64,000 nt of DNA from Amoebophrya sp. A120 (lineage: Eukaryota > Sar > Dinophyceae > Syndiniales > Amoebophryaceae): positions 12,409,621 through 12,473,620 of the forward strand of contig CAJINV010000002.1 of the NCBI GenBank assembly GCA_905178155.1, in the 5' to 3' direction. The notes beneath the pieces are model-generated. The model was given only the letters and a program-made list of their open reading frames with translations. It searched no databases and was not told where the DNA came from. Position numbers and translations under genes: made by a program. Shown here piece by piece: positions 32,875-43,363 of the stretch; within the stretch, counting starts at the first letter, position 1, and each line of letters begins with the position of its first letter.

Positions 32875-35356
32875 AGGGCGCCCAGTCCCAGAAATACATG
32901 TTTGTCCCATTCTCGGTTTGGTTCCACCCCGGAATCCATTCGCACAGTGACGGATCCCTCCACGTGTGCGTGCCCCAGCTGGTCGTGCACTGATAGTCTA
33001 TCAAGCCGGGCGCAAAACCGGGTCCCCTCACCCTCGGCTCCCGCCATTTTACGGGTGCTTCTTCCTTATCGTGCCAAAAAATGTTGTAAATGTGCCGAAG
33101 ATTTTCACCACTGCCGATCAGGATTTGCTGGTAGTCTTCCGCAACGTGTCCGGGCGCTAGGGCAAAGCGAAAGGAGAGGTTGTACATCACGGGGAAGAAC
33201 GGCAAGCAGAGCACGCACAGTATTGCTGCCACTTCGAGTACATAGGAAATCTTCGGAAGCAGAAGGCTGGCGCTTCCGTCGTACGGCAGGAAAATCGGAG
33301 TGGATGTCGTCGAGAAGGGTCTGCGTTCGCGATCATGTCGCTGAGGAAGCAAGGAAACGAGAATCGCAAATCCACTACAGAAGATCCACGAGAACACCAG
33401 GAACAGAGCGCGAAGCCGGAAAATCATTGGTGCCCACTGCACACGCAAGGAAAGCTCCTGGGGTGAGCAGACTCCTTCTACGCCAAGAGCCTGATGACGT
33501 GCCCAGTAATGTAGAACCTCGTCGTCGAAGACCAGTTGCTCGTCCATCGTTCCAAAAATCGCAGCAGTTAACGAGATCCCTTCGCCAAAAGTAAACTGGT
33601 AGGTCTGAAAAAGTACCAACACTGCCATCGCGAGAGGAGACCACACCGCGTGTAAGACCACTTGCCACCGCGTGTTTCGCAAGCGAAAGTACTCTATCGC
33701 GTCATGGGATCCCACTTGTACACGATCGGTCTCCGTTTCGCGCATTTTAACATCTTCTTCGGCTTTGGTAGAAGAAGGAACAGCTTCTCTGGCTTCTTTG
33801 GTGCTTTCCTGTTCCATTGCACGACGAGCGTCGGCTGTGGGGCTGGGCACAGCTGCCGTGAGCATGAAGCCGACACACGGAAGTACCAACCACAAAACGC
33901 GAAGCAACATCTCCAGGGGGGAAATCCCGGAGAAATTGAGCAGAGGAGAAGCGCTGTGCCACCACGTGCGCAAGCCCGAGCACCAATGCGGATAGAGGCC
34001 GGCAATCACCGTGTAGCGAGAGAGGAGCGCACACACAGCGTAGACGATGAGGCAAGAGGTCCAGATATTTCCCGCGCTGCTGCCTTGAAACTGGCAGACA
34101 CTCGACAGAGTGCCATCGGCCGCGAACGCGTGCGGCAACAGCATGAATTTTCGCAACGGTCGCTGGCGCTGCTTGCGGAGCGCGTCGTCTGCTGCATCTT
34201 CTGTTTGTTGTTGTTCACTGTGGTCAAGAACATCTTCACTGGGGTTCTCGGGTGTCGGAAGGTAAAGTACGGGCGGGAAAAACACAAGCTTGGTGGGTAA
34301 GAGCAGACCTATCACAACAGCCCCATAGCCAAGGAGGAGAAGCACGAGCATGACGAGGAAGTCCCTGCGCATGTTCGCAAGCGAATGCGCGATTTGGTTT
34401 TGCTGTATGATCTCGCTGACTGCACCCGCACTCGCGATGCGAGCCGCGGTCGTGTTCTGGAAAACTTGCTGGGTTGCCAGCTCTTTCCGCAGGTGCCGCA
34501 CAATTTCCCCCAGTTCGCTTACCACGTCCTCCAGTCGCTCCACCTTTTGCTGCCACGCGAAGCCATCTCCAGCTTCAGTGCCGTCTTCCGCGGAAGTAGG
34601 CACAGAGTTTGCACCTTGTACTTTCTGGGGCTGGTAGTTCCTGACGACTTTAGTATTTGACGGCGTCCCTCGGTGCTGTTCCTGTTGTCCCTCTGCTAAA
34701 GGCAGACGTTCTCCGAATCCCGCTTCCAGAAATTGAACTGCGGTTCCGGGCGATCCCGGGGGTTCTTCTGCAGTTCCTTTCGCTGTAAAACTCGTGGCAT
34801 GATTGTACGCAGAGGTCGGCTCTATTTCTTCTAGTTGCTGTTGCTGCTGGAACGAGTCACGCATCTCGATTCTGTCGTCAGCAAGGTCACCCCCGGTGCG
34901 CTTTATCATTTTCTCTGTCTCGGTCTGCGCCCACTGCGCCGCGCCAGTCCCCTCGTCCTGGCTCTGCTTGATTTGCGCGAGAACACTTGCGGCCGCTTCT
35001 TCTACTTCAGCTCCTCTCCAAAACTCCGCTGCTTGTTTCTGCTTTGCGGCCACATGGTGACCGTCGACCTCCTCGGAGATTTGCGTGTTCTCGTTGGCCA
35101 AAAACACATCATGGGTCAGGCGCGTAGCCAGAAGTCGGCGCTGCTCTTTGCGGTAGTGTTCGTCTCGCTCTTCCCAGATACCTCTCCCTGCTTCAACCGG
35201 GTCACCAGTACTAGTTGAACCTGTTCTACTACTTTCCGCAGCCACTACAACAGCCTCTTCAAATAATATTGCCCAGCGAGCAGCGAAGATCGAGAGGTGG
35301 AGCGCAACGCAGCGCAGATGCGCTTTTTTGTTTTTCATTGAAGTAGGAGCACACAT
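32870..35356 (-). CDS. Large multi-pass membrane protein with coiled coil (paralogue 2)
   Basis: An 828-residue protein in one exon with ATG at 35356. It is a paralogue of the gene at 5287..7820, sharing the same plan: hydrophobic leader (about residues 12-40), long acidic Glu/Gln-rich region, coiled coil (WQQKVERLEDVVSELGEIVR), then seven or eight hydrophobic segments. Shared landmarks are GTLSSVCQ, LSRYT, LEMLLRVLWLVLPCVGFMLT, and FGEGISL. The C-terminal tail is Trp-rich and differs between the two. It has no intron where paralogue 1 has one. The last codons run directly into the tandem array, and the TAA stop lies in sequence shared with the repeat unit. No known family recognised; transport or receptor roles are possible but unsupported. 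Confidence 0.88.
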   Translation of the reverse strand: MCAPTSMKNKKAHLRCVALHLSIFAARWAILFEEAVVVAAESSRTGSTSTGDPVEAGRGIWEERDEHYRKEQRRLLATRLTHDVFLANENTQISEEVDGHHVAAKQKQAAEFWRGAEVEEAAASVLAQIKQSQDEGTGAAQWAQTETEKMIKRTGGDLADDRIEMRDSFQQQQQLEEIEPTSAYNHATSFTAKGTAEEPPGSPGTAVQFLEAGFGERLPLAEGQQEQHRGTPSNTKVVRNYQPQKVQGANSVPTSAEDGTEAGDGFAWQQKVERLEDVVSELGEIVRHLRKELATQQVFQNTTAARIASAGAVSEIIQQNQIAHSLANMRRDFLVMLVLLLLGYGAVVIGLLLPTKLVFFPPVLYLPTPENPSEDVLDHSEQQQTEDAADDALRKQRQRPLRKFMLLPHAFAADGTLSSVCQFQGSSAGNIWTSCLIVYAVCALLSRYTVIAGLYPHWCSGLRTWWHSASPLLNFSGISPLEMLLRVLWLVLPCVGFMLTAAVPSPTADARRAMEQESTKEAREAVPSSTKAEEDVKMRETETDRVQVGSHDAIEYFRLRNTRWQVVLHAVWSPLAMAVLVLFQTYQFTFGEGISLTAAIFGTMDEQLVFDDEVLHYWARHQALGVEGVCSPQELSLRVQWAPMIFRLRALFLVFSWIFCSGFAILVSLLPQRHDRERRPFSTTSTPIFLPYDGSASLLLPKISYVLEVAAILCVLCLPFFPVMYNLSFRFALAPGHVAEDYQQILIGSGENLRHIYNIFWHDKEEAPVKWREPRVRGPGFAPGLIDYQCTTSWGTHTWRDPSLCEWIPGWNQTENGTNMYFWDWAPY

Positions 35357-36204
35357 GATAAAGTCAATAAGATGTGATTGAGTTCAGGTTTACATTTGAG
35401 TACTACTCCCGGGTCAAAAATGTGAATCGGAAGATAGTCATGTCATTCCTCGGGAAAACCCAACCCATAAGTCGAAAAAACCAACCTTCTACCTAGGGTA
35501 GTACTTAAAAATTATTGCACCATGAAACAGAAACTGCAAAAGTCGAAAATAGAAAAGTGTTTTCTTCATCAAAAATTTTTTCAAAGATCCCAGGAAAGTC
35601 TAGACAATCTACAGTAGATACCTGCACTTTTTTGTTTCCCAACACGACCACGAGTCAAGAAGGCACGAATTGCTGCTGTATCGAGTAAATCTAAGGCGAT
35701 GAGAAAATGTGGAAGCGAAGATGATCATCCCGCAAAAGCTATTAAGTACGTACTATAAAACCATCCTCAAGATTTTAGCAGCACGACGGTGCGAAGATAA
35801 CAGGTCATGACTCGACCCGATACGACGTGGCAGCTGCCCGGTCCACACACCCAACTTCCTGCACGTCGAGGCACGATGACGATACTAACGAGCGAGGAAC
35901 AAGAGTAATCGGTAGCGGAATCGAATTCTCACTTCACCCAAAAGATAAAGTTTTCCTTCCGGAATCCGTGTTTGTAGAAACCGATAGTACAATGGGATGT
36001 TCATGTTGATTCTCCAGCTATTAAATGATAAACTGTAACTGAAACGAAAAGCGCGCTGAACATTATTCATGTTTTTCCGTTTTTTTGCTTCCCCTGGTGA
36101 ACATGTTTGATTTTTTGTTTACGTTTTGCGATTGCGATGTCGTTTGCAATTTCCATCCGCACGTGTCATAGCGAGTTGTATCTACTTGCAGGTCGTCAAC
36201 ACCA
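35357..36204. other. Intergenic, no gene seen
   Basis: Upstream of paralogue 2 and downstream of TTC27. Only short frames. No repeat or RNA gene recognised. Confidence 0.5.
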
Positions 36205-39200
36205 TCAACCCTGCAAGCGGCTTTCAAGGTTCTTCAAAGTGTCGTGCGTGTGTTGGAAAATTTTCGCCCACTCTGCGTCCATGATGCCTTCGTCCAGTTT
36301 GTTAAAAACCTTTTTCGTCACATTGCGGATCGAGAAATGCAGTGCACGCTTGTCCTTCTGCTTCTCGACGTACAGTGTGTCCTCTTCTTTCATGTGCTGC
36401 AGGACGTTAAGCACCAAGTCCGTCAGGCCACACAGATTTTCCACCAAGTTGTGGAGCCGCCGTCCGAAGGCGGTGTGGCGCTTGGTATTGACTTCCGGTG
36501 CTCCGTCATTTCCTTGACCCGCGTTCTTTTGCACCTTTTCTTCGCCGACGAGCGTGACCATTTGCGTCTCCATGTTGCTCCACATGCCGGCGTTAAGTTG
36601 GCGAAATTCCTTCATTCGGCTTTCGTACGCAGCGGAAAAATCGCCCTCGAACATCTGCAACAACCCCAACAGTTTCCACGCCATGGCATCGACATTTGCC
36701 GTGGCCGCGGTTACGTCGGTCAACAGTCGCAATACAGACTCCCGCTCCCTTTTGATTCGCTTTTCCCTTTGTTCCAGTTTTTCCTGCTGTTCCCTCTGGT
36801 CCTTTTTCTTCTGAGCTAGCTTCTCTGCGGCCTCAGCCGAAACGAGTTCTTCGTCTTCATCGGCGGTAGTGCGCCGAACTTCTGGTTCTGTCCCCGGTGA
36901 GTCACAGCCAGGTCCTCCTGTAGTACTCTTGGGCGACTGCGTCGAGCACGGACTGGCTTGGTCATCATGGACGTCGACCTGTTTCTGCTCCCCTTCTTCG
37001 CTCTTCGCCTCCAGAACGTGGGAAACGAGCAGAGCCAAGATCTTCATGTCAGGCAGTTTTTTGAGGTCCACGACCAGTTTCTTTACTGCGCGGCAGCACC
37101 CTACGACATCGCGCACGTGAAGGCAGATGCTCAGGTTGCTCTCCCACAATTTGTAATTGTACATGCTGCGTCGGCAGGCTTCTCCGATCGCGGCCTGCGC
37201 ATCCGCGTACTGACCAAGCCGCGCGTAACAAGCAGCCAAATTTCCGTAGCACTCCGCTCCTGCCTCGTCCTCCCCTTGCGCCACGGGGTCCACGCTTGAC
37301 GCATTCGCGCGCCGGTACGTTGCGGACTTCAAGAAGGCAACCGCGGCTTGCTGGAAGTCGTCACGTCGCATGCGCAGGCATCCCAGAGAAAACCAGGCTG
37401 ACGGGTGAAAGGGGTTGATCTTCAAGGCTGTCGCGAATGCGCGGTCTGCCTTTTCCAAAAGAGTATCGCGGTCCATGTCAGTCTGAGACTTCGATTCCTC
37501 TGAATCCTCTGCGTCCCCTCCCATTCGCAGTGACTTGCGGAAGTACAGAAACCCGAGACTGCGACCCGCGCGCGGATGGTGCTGCTCGGACAGATCCCAA
37601 GCTTGTTGGTAGTAGTGCTCCGCGGGGTGCGGCAACAGGTGGTCCTGCGCGTGAGAGCAGGACTCCTCGTCTTCCTCGTCGACGGTGCTGAGTTGCTGGC
37701 CCATCCTAACCACACTCTGTGTCACCTGGTCGTCGATTTCGTCCTCGGCCAAGTCGCCCAGGCAACAGAGCAAGCGGCACTTCAAAGTACGGCTGGACTG
37801 CGACTCGGACAAACGTCGCAAAATCAGCTGCACGGCGTCCCGCCTGCGGTCCGCAGCAATCAGACAGTCCACCGCCTCTGCCCACATCTTTAGCTGCTGG
37901 AAGTGTTCGCACGCGGTCAGTGCCATGCCGCATTTCATCATGTTGAACCCAAACTCGCGCTGCAGCTCGTGCCGAAGGGGGTAGCCCGTGGCGTGCAGAA
38001 ACTGTAGGCGCTCCGTTACCTCGGCTGTGAGGTGATTCTGCTTCTGGTGGTTTTCTTGCGCAGGCGACATTGGTTCCGCTCCATCAACTTCTTCGCCATG
38101 ATTGTACAAGTTGACCAGTTCCTGGAGTTGTAGCACCGCCCGCTCCTTCGTGTGCACGCGCGTGTACTCGTGCTTACACCGAAACCAGAGTCCGGTGGCG
38201 GAGCACATCCAGTTGGGATTTTCCACGGCGCCCAATTCCCGTGCCTCCTCGGCGCTCTCCGCGAAGGCAATGCTGCTCCGCACGACCCGCTCAGCGATCG
38301 CGCCGACCTGCTCTAGCATCAACTTGTCCTGCCTCGTCGCCCCTGTCCAATACAGATGCGCGAACGCAAGCAAGAGACACGTTTCGACCGGTGAGTTTAG
38401 TGCGGCGTCGTAGGACCAGTTGTCTTCCTTGTCCTCCACACACGGAGTGGCGAGCTGCGGAGTTTCCAGAATGTCGTTATCCGGATTTACCTCGTCCAGC
38501 GCGAGAATCTGTGGCTGCTGCTGTTGAGGATGCTTATTTGCGAATGCGACGTTCTCAACTGCATCAGGCTTTGCTCCACCTGTGGTCCTTTCTCCCTGCG
38601 TAGTCATTCTGTTTCCCTTCGTCACGACGACCAACTGTGCCACTTTGTGCGTTTGGTGCTTGCGCCTGATGCCCTCGATGCCGGTGAAGCGAAATTGGAA
38701 GTCTTCTAGCAATTCTCTCCCCGCAATCTGAAGCAACTCTTCCAACTTCTTTGCAATGTTAGAACTGTTCGCTTGCTGCACCGAGCATTGGTACCACGCC
38801 ATGCGCACGCAGAACTCCGCAACAAGCTGTGCAAAGAGGGTATTGTTTGCGACAATCAGGCTGCTTCCAGCATTCGCGTCCTCGTACTGCTGGACGCTCA
38901 GAACCGGAGCTCCGAATGTTTTTGACGACGAGTTTACCTTACCCGTAGAACAAACTACAGATTTCGCAGTCTTCGTCTCACCTGCCCTGTCGGACTCGTT
39001 CAGGTTCAGCTGATTCATCAAACCGGCTAAGCGATTTTGCGCTGCAACGTCTACTTCGCCATTGTCGGGCTCGGGCGCTGACGCACCACAACTGGTTGAT
39101 TGAAAGACATCTCCGCTTTTGCAACCTAGGACCTGGAGGAAGCCGCTATGGAGATCGACCTTCCCGGCCAGCTCGAAGTAGCTTGCCAACCATGCTCCAA

Positions 39201-39894
39201 ACTCATTCACCGAAGTCTGTCGCAATGATTGTACATGACCCTCCCCTCGATCGGACGCCTCTGCGAGCGTGCGTTGCCATACGAAGGCAAGACGGCTGTG
39301 CCATATCGGAGCACTTTGCAGTAGTGCACGACCATCCTGCGTAGTTGCAGATGATCCACCTGCTGTCGTGCGACACAAGGATCGCAACACCCGGTGACTC
39401 TGGTAAAGGAACGCCGGTACCAGCGTCAACTCATGCGCTTCCTCGCCGTCGATTTGAAGCAGGTCCAAAGCGGTGGTCTTCTTCAATATTTGATTTTCAT
39501 TTTCCACCTTCTCCAGAACGTCCTTGCAGAGCTCTTCGTCATGGAACCTGAGCACCTCCGCCGACAGTTTCGGGCCGGTCACGTTCGCCTGCAGAAAGAG
39601 CTGAAAGCAACAAACTGCATAGAGTAGATGCGATTCTTGCTGTGCCACCTCGCTCGCAGAGATGTCGCTAAGATCATCGCTTTTCAGCTCGCGGTGCAGT
39701 TCCCGCAGCACCGGGAAATAATTCCCTTGGCGAAAGTGCTCGACGTGCTCTTCCTCGACCGCTGAATTGGCGTTTCTGTTTTGCTCGTCGGTCGTGTGAT
39801 CGCCGGACGTGCACTGCAGCAGAATGCGCTCTACCTCAGTCAATGCCAAGCGCCGGCTTGCGGAAGATGAGGTCGCAGATGATTCTGCTTGCAT
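36205..39894 (-). CDS. TTC27: TTC27/Emw1-type tetratricopeptide repeat protein
   Basis: A 1,229-residue single-exon protein with the first ATG at 39894. The N-terminal half is helical and contains the family-type segment LLLAFAHLYWTG. Tetratricopeptide repeats follow: WFSLGCLRMRRDDFQQAAVA and CYGNLAACYARLGQYADAQA match the TPR consensus (W-x-x-L-G, G/A-x-x-Y at the helix turns), then YKLWESNLSICLHVRDVVGC, as in TTC27 where a W-E-N segment follows the repeats. A charged coiled stretch (AEKLAQKKKDQREQQEKLEQ) interrupts the C-terminal part. Polar inserts explain the length above the usual 800-900 residues. TTC27/Emw1 is a conserved eukaryotic protein with an essential but poorly defined cytoplasmic role. 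The assignment rests on overall layout and the TPR block. Confidence 0.8.
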   Translation of the reverse strand: MQAESSATSSSASRRLALTEVERILLQCTSGDHTTDEQNRNANSAVEEEHVEHFRQGNYFPVLRELHRELKSDDLSDISASEVAQQESHLLYAVCCFQLFLQANVTGPKLSAEVLRFHDEELCKDVLEKVENENQILKKTTALDLLQIDGEEAHELTLVPAFLYQSHRVLRSLCRTTAGGSSATTQDGRALLQSAPIWHSRLAFVWQRTLAEASDRGEGHVQSLRQTSVNEFGAWLASYFELAGKVDLHSGFLQVLGCKSGDVFQSTSCGASAPEPDNGEVDVAAQNRLAGLMNQLNLNESDRAGETKTAKSVVCSTGKVNSSSKTFGAPVLSVQQYEDANAGSSLIVANNTLFAQLVAEFCVRMAWYQCSVQQANSSNIAKKLEELLQIAGRELLEDFQFRFTGIEGIRRKHQTHKVAQLVVVTKGNRMTTQGERTTGGAKPDAVENVAFANKHPQQQQPQILALDEVNPDNDILETPQLATPCVEDKEDNWSYDAALNSPVETCLLLAFAHLYWTGATRQDKLMLEQVGAIAERVVRSSIAFAESAEEARELGAVENPNWMCSATGLWFRCKHEYTRVHTKERAVLQLQELVNLYNHGEEVDGAEPMSPAQENHQKQNHLTAEVTERLQFLHATGYPLRHELQREFGFNMMKCGMALTACEHFQQLKMWAEAVDCLIAADRRRDAVQLILRRLSESQSSRTLKCRLLCCLGDLAEDEIDDQVTQSVVRMGQQLSTVDEEDEESCSHAQDHLLPHPAEHYYQQAWDLSEQHHPRAGRSLGFLYFRKSLRMGGDAEDSEESKSQTDMDRDTLLEKADRAFATALKINPFHPSAWFSLGCLRMRRDDFQQAAVAFLKSATYRRANASSVDPVAQGEDEAGAECYGNLAACYARLGQYADAQAAIGEACRRSMYNYKLWESNLSICLHVRDVVGCCRAVKKLVVDLKKLPDMKILALLVSHVLEAKSEEGEQKQVDVHDDQASPCSTQSPKSTTGGPGCDSPGTEPEVRRTTADEDEELVSAEAAEKLAQKKKDQREQQEKLEQREKRIKRERESVLRLLTDVTAATANVDAMAWKLLGLLQMFEGDFSAAYESRMKEFRQLNAGMWSNMETQMVTLVGEEKVQKNAGQGNDGAPEVNTKRHTAFGRRLHNLVENLCGLTDLVLNVLQHMKEEDTLYVEKQKDKRALHFSIRNVTKKVFNKLDEGIMDAEWAKIFQHTHDTLKNLESRLQG

Positions 39895-40584
39895 TTTCAA
39901 TTTTCTATTGTATTCTTGAATTTGCTAAACAATTATCGCACAGAATGCACGTATGCGGACGCACCAAAACAAAAGTAAATGCTGTTATTTACATCCAGGA
40001 TTGACTGAAAGAAAAGCATATACTCGCTCTGGCCTGTTAAAGGAGAAAGAGAGTGCAGATGAAGCACAAAAGACGAATAAACTACAGGTACATGTCGTTA
40101 TAGTTGTTCAATCCATTTTTTACCTTACCATGTGAAAAAAGATGAACCTAGAGCTGAGGGATCACGCGTAGCGGATTTTCAAGATCGACAATACTTGATC
40201 GGAATGTCGTATCTCTGAAGATCTTGCACGGAAAAACATTTCACGATAGTAATCATGATCTGCTTCTATGTGCTGGCCCTGGGCCTGGCTCAGTCATGCA
40301 CGGCTGCATGATCTTTTTCGATGCCAGGAGCTTTGTTTCGATCTTCATCTTTTTCTTTACTATGGCAACATCACCATTACCTTCACGGTACAAACTTGAT
40401 GAAATGAGGGAACACAAATTGCCTAGCCCCATTGCAATTTCACTTTTCAGTGACGAAAAGTCACCGGCTCACTCGCGCGAAAATCGTACTCGATTTTCGA
40501 AGTCAACATCAATATCAAGCGTGATCTCAACTAACACAGACATTTCAGATCGGATTCTGTGCTAGGTGACAGAATCATTCGCGC
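39895..40584. other. Intergenic, no gene seen
   Basis: Spacer between the TTC27 start and the dihydrouridine synthase stop. Frames are short, with no recognisable protein, RNA or repeat. Confidence 0.5.
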
Positions 40585-42633
40585 TTATGTCGTTTGCATG
40601 GGTTCATGCGATGTCGCTGCTTGTGCGAGCTTACGTCGCTTCGACTTTTGGTCTTTGGGATTTACTCCGTCCTGTTGCTGTTTTGCGGCCATAAATTTTT
40701 CATCCAGCTCCCGCTTTTCCTCTGCCGGGTCTGTTTCGTCCTCGGTCCTGCGGAAGGGCATGTCCAGCAAGTCGTTCGACAGCCTGGACATGCACCGCCG
40801 GATGATGTAGGCCACGCCACAGTTGCGCACGTAGAGGTCGCGGCTGAACACGTCCAAGTCTCGTCGGAACTGCTTGTTTCCGGGCAGATTACAAAACAAA
40901 CCGAGCACCGGCTTCAGGCACCGGGCAACGCACCCGGAGCTCACCTTGACGTTCGGGTTGTTGTGCCGGTTCTTGCGCGATTGCTTCACACCCAGGGCCA
41001 GAAACTCCTTGTCGGAGCTCTTTAGCGTCTCAATCGCCTGCGCGGTTGCATCCTCGATCGCCTTCGAGGTCTGGTCGTTCCGCTGCTCGGACGGCACGCT
41101 GTACAAGCAGCGACAGATTGGGCAGAGGCAGTGCTGGTGATGCCTTAAACAAGATTCTACAACTCCGGTCTCCTGAAGAACCGGCGCTGCTGTCTCCTGC
41201 GTGCCGTCACTTTGTCGCGACTGCTCGTGCTCCGGCGCCGTCGACGGCGAAGATGCTTCCGTGCTTTTCGGTGTTCCCGCAGCTGCGGCCATGGCAGTCG
41301 ATTGCTGGGCCTGCACGCACTGCGGAGGATAGAGCTGCTCCAGGTACGCACAGTACTTGTCAAGGACCTGGCGTCGCGTTTGGTTCGGATTCTCAGTGTC
41401 TCCGTAGTAGTACCGGTCGGCATCCGCGAAAATACTCGGGTTCTCCATAGCCGCTCGACCCAGCATCACCCCGCGCAAATTCGCAGGAGCGTGCGTTCGC
41501 GGGTGGCAGTTTGCGTTCGGGTACTCTGACAAGAATTGGCCAGCAGTTTCCTCGCTTCGAGCGGAAGTCGTGTCGGCCTCCATCTCCAAAGATACATTTT
41601 CTGCAACAGGAGTGCTAGGTCGCTCTACCTTCTGCTCCTGCTTCCCTTCATTTCGAGCTGCTTCTCCCGGAGCTGCACTTGTCTCCTCGTTTTGTTTTTG
41701 ACACGTCTTCCTTCGCTTCTGCGCTGTTTCCCTTTCCTCGACCGTTGTCGCGGTTCCGTACGCAAGCTCCTTTGCTTGGCGCAGAGTCTTGACTCCGCCG
41801 TTGAGCCAGAACTCGCAGTCGGGAAATTTGTCGCACATTTCAAACACTCTGGCGTAGTTCAGCGGCGGGATGCTGCGGTTCTGCGCCGGTGTGAGGCCTT
41901 TCAAGATGCACTTCCTGGCGTGCAGGATGAATTTTCGAACTCCGGACTCCCGCACGACGGTGATGAACTTTTCCAGAAATTCGCTGTTGTCGCAGTCGTC
42001 CACTCCAATTCGAGTTTTCACCGAGAGATCGACCGCGAGGTTCTTCTCTTTACATGCCTCTGCGATCGCCTGCATCACGTCGCGCACGGTTTCCGGCTTC
42101 TTCATCAGCACCGCGCCGAACTCGCCCTTCCCGGAGACACGGTCCGAGGGGCACCCGCAGTTCAGATTCACGTGCTTGTACTGGTACTTTTCCCCGGCAA
42201 TGATTTCGGTCGCTTTTGCGCAGGTGTCCGGGTCATTGCCGCCCAGCTGGAGCACCATGGGCTCCTCGACGCGGCAGTAGTCAAGGTGATAGTCGAGGTT
42301 GTCGGAGTGCAAAATCGTTTGGTCCACGTGCATTTCGGTCCAATTTACCATGCGCCGGGACAGAAGCCGCATAAAGTACCGAAACTCCCGCGTCGTCACG
42401 TCCAGCATCGGAGCCAAGTCCAATGTCTTCGTACCAAAGGTGGGGTCGTGGAAAAAACCCTCATGTTGACACCGTTCTGAAGATGCTTGGTCGGCAGCAA
42501 TTTTGCCGGCGGAACTTTTCCGTTTTGGGGTCGTCGTCGATGTTATCGTTGTAGTAGGCGGGTTACAATTTTCTGTGCTGTTGAGAAGCTCCTCTCTTGG
42601 GGAAGGCGGGGCCTTCGCCTGTTGCACCGCCAT
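40585..42633 (-). CDS. dusA: tRNA-dihydrouridine synthase, DusA type
   Basis: An FMN enzyme that reduces uridine to dihydrouridine in tRNA D-loops. A 682-residue single exon, ATG at 42633. After a polar N-terminus, the TIM barrel begins near residue 73: LAPMLDVTTREFRYFMRLLS, VLQLGGNDPDTCAKA, VNLNCGCPSDRVSGKGEFGA (with the catalytic Cys), VKTRIGVDD, ILHARKCILKGLTPAQNR and IPPLNYARVF. The last two motifs mark the DusA clade rather than eukaryotic DUS1-4. FWLNGGVKTLRQAKEL and MLGRAAMENPSIF (FMN phosphate site) are separated by a roughly 100-residue polar insert not found in bacterial DusA. The C-terminus adds a Cys/His-containing stretch and a basic tail. The active site appears complete. A plastid or bacterial origin of the DusA type is possible. 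Confidence 0.92.
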   Translation of the reverse strand: MAVQQAKAPPSPREELLNSTENCNPPTTTITSTTTPKRKSSAGKIAADQASSERCQHEGFFHDPTFGTKTLDLAPMLDVTTREFRYFMRLLSRRMVNWTEMHVDQTILHSDNLDYHLDYCRVEEPMVLQLGGNDPDTCAKATEIIAGEKYQYKHVNLNCGCPSDRVSGKGEFGAVLMKKPETVRDVMQAIAEACKEKNLAVDLSVKTRIGVDDCDNSEFLEKFITVVRESGVRKFILHARKCILKGLTPAQNRSIPPLNYARVFEMCDKFPDCEFWLNGGVKTLRQAKELAYGTATTVEERETAQKRRKTCQKQNEETSAAPGEAARNEGKQEQKVERPSTPVAENVSLEMEADTTSARSEETAGQFLSEYPNANCHPRTHAPANLRGVMLGRAAMENPSIFADADRYYYGDTENPNQTRRQVLDKYCAYLEQLYPPQCVQAQQSTAMAAAAGTPKSTEASSPSTAPEHEQSRQSDGTQETAAPVLQETGVVESCLRHHQHCLCPICRCLYSVPSEQRNDQTSKAIEDATAQAIETLKSSDKEFLALGVKQSRKNRHNNPNVKVSSGCVARCLKPVLGLFCNLPGNKQFRRDLDVFSRDLYVRNCGVAYIIRRCMSRLSNDLLDMPFRRTEDETDPAEEKRELDEKFMAAKQQQDGVNPKDQKSKRRKLAQAATSHEPMQTT

Positions 42634-43363
42634 TGTTTTTGACCGATGTGTTTAATTTGACCAGCAGACTGGCGATGTACACGATATGTATGGGTACCTA
42701 CTAACTTGTGCTTGTGGGGTAAGAGCTTACTTCTAAAAAGATTCTGCTTCTCCAACGCGTTGAAATCCATGAAATAGAGAGGGTCGCTGCAGAGTAGAGA
42801 ATTATGCGACAAAAAATCTAAACTCTGCTTTGTGCATGAGGATCTTCTTTGTGGATCTTCAATCTTTTTTTCCTTTTCGCCTTACCATACGCATACACAA
42901 CAATTTGTGATCCTGAAGACTCCACTAGATCCAGCTATAACGCGCTCCATGATCATGAAGATCTGTGAAAAGAATTTTCCCTACCAACATCAGACATAGC
43001 GAAGTTGTATGCTCGATTTTTTCTTTTCTCTTTCATCTTGTTCGCAAGCTGCTGCAGCTTCAGCTCGTTGTACCGACCGACATAAAAACTGATCTCTTTC
43101 AGTTTCAGTTTCTCCTACCGAGGTATAAAACTGACCTTTTTACACCGCAACAAGTATTCGCGCGGCCAGGGAGTCTAGATGGAGTGGATCTGAACATCAT
43201 TTCAGAAGACAGCATACGGCGGTGGAATCCTTCCACACGTTGGCGTCAAAGTGCTGGATACGTGCAGCGCGATTGCTTTGCTAGTAATGCTGATGCTCTA
43301 GATCTTTCTCATTCTCTTTGCGCCGTACCAGTATTATCGACTTATGGAAAAAAGCTATAAATG
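42634..43363. other. Intergenic, no gene seen
   Basis: AT-rich spacer. A short stretch around 43080-43140 repeats ATAAAACTGA-like words, but not convincingly. No gene or RNA feature supported. Confidence 0.5.
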
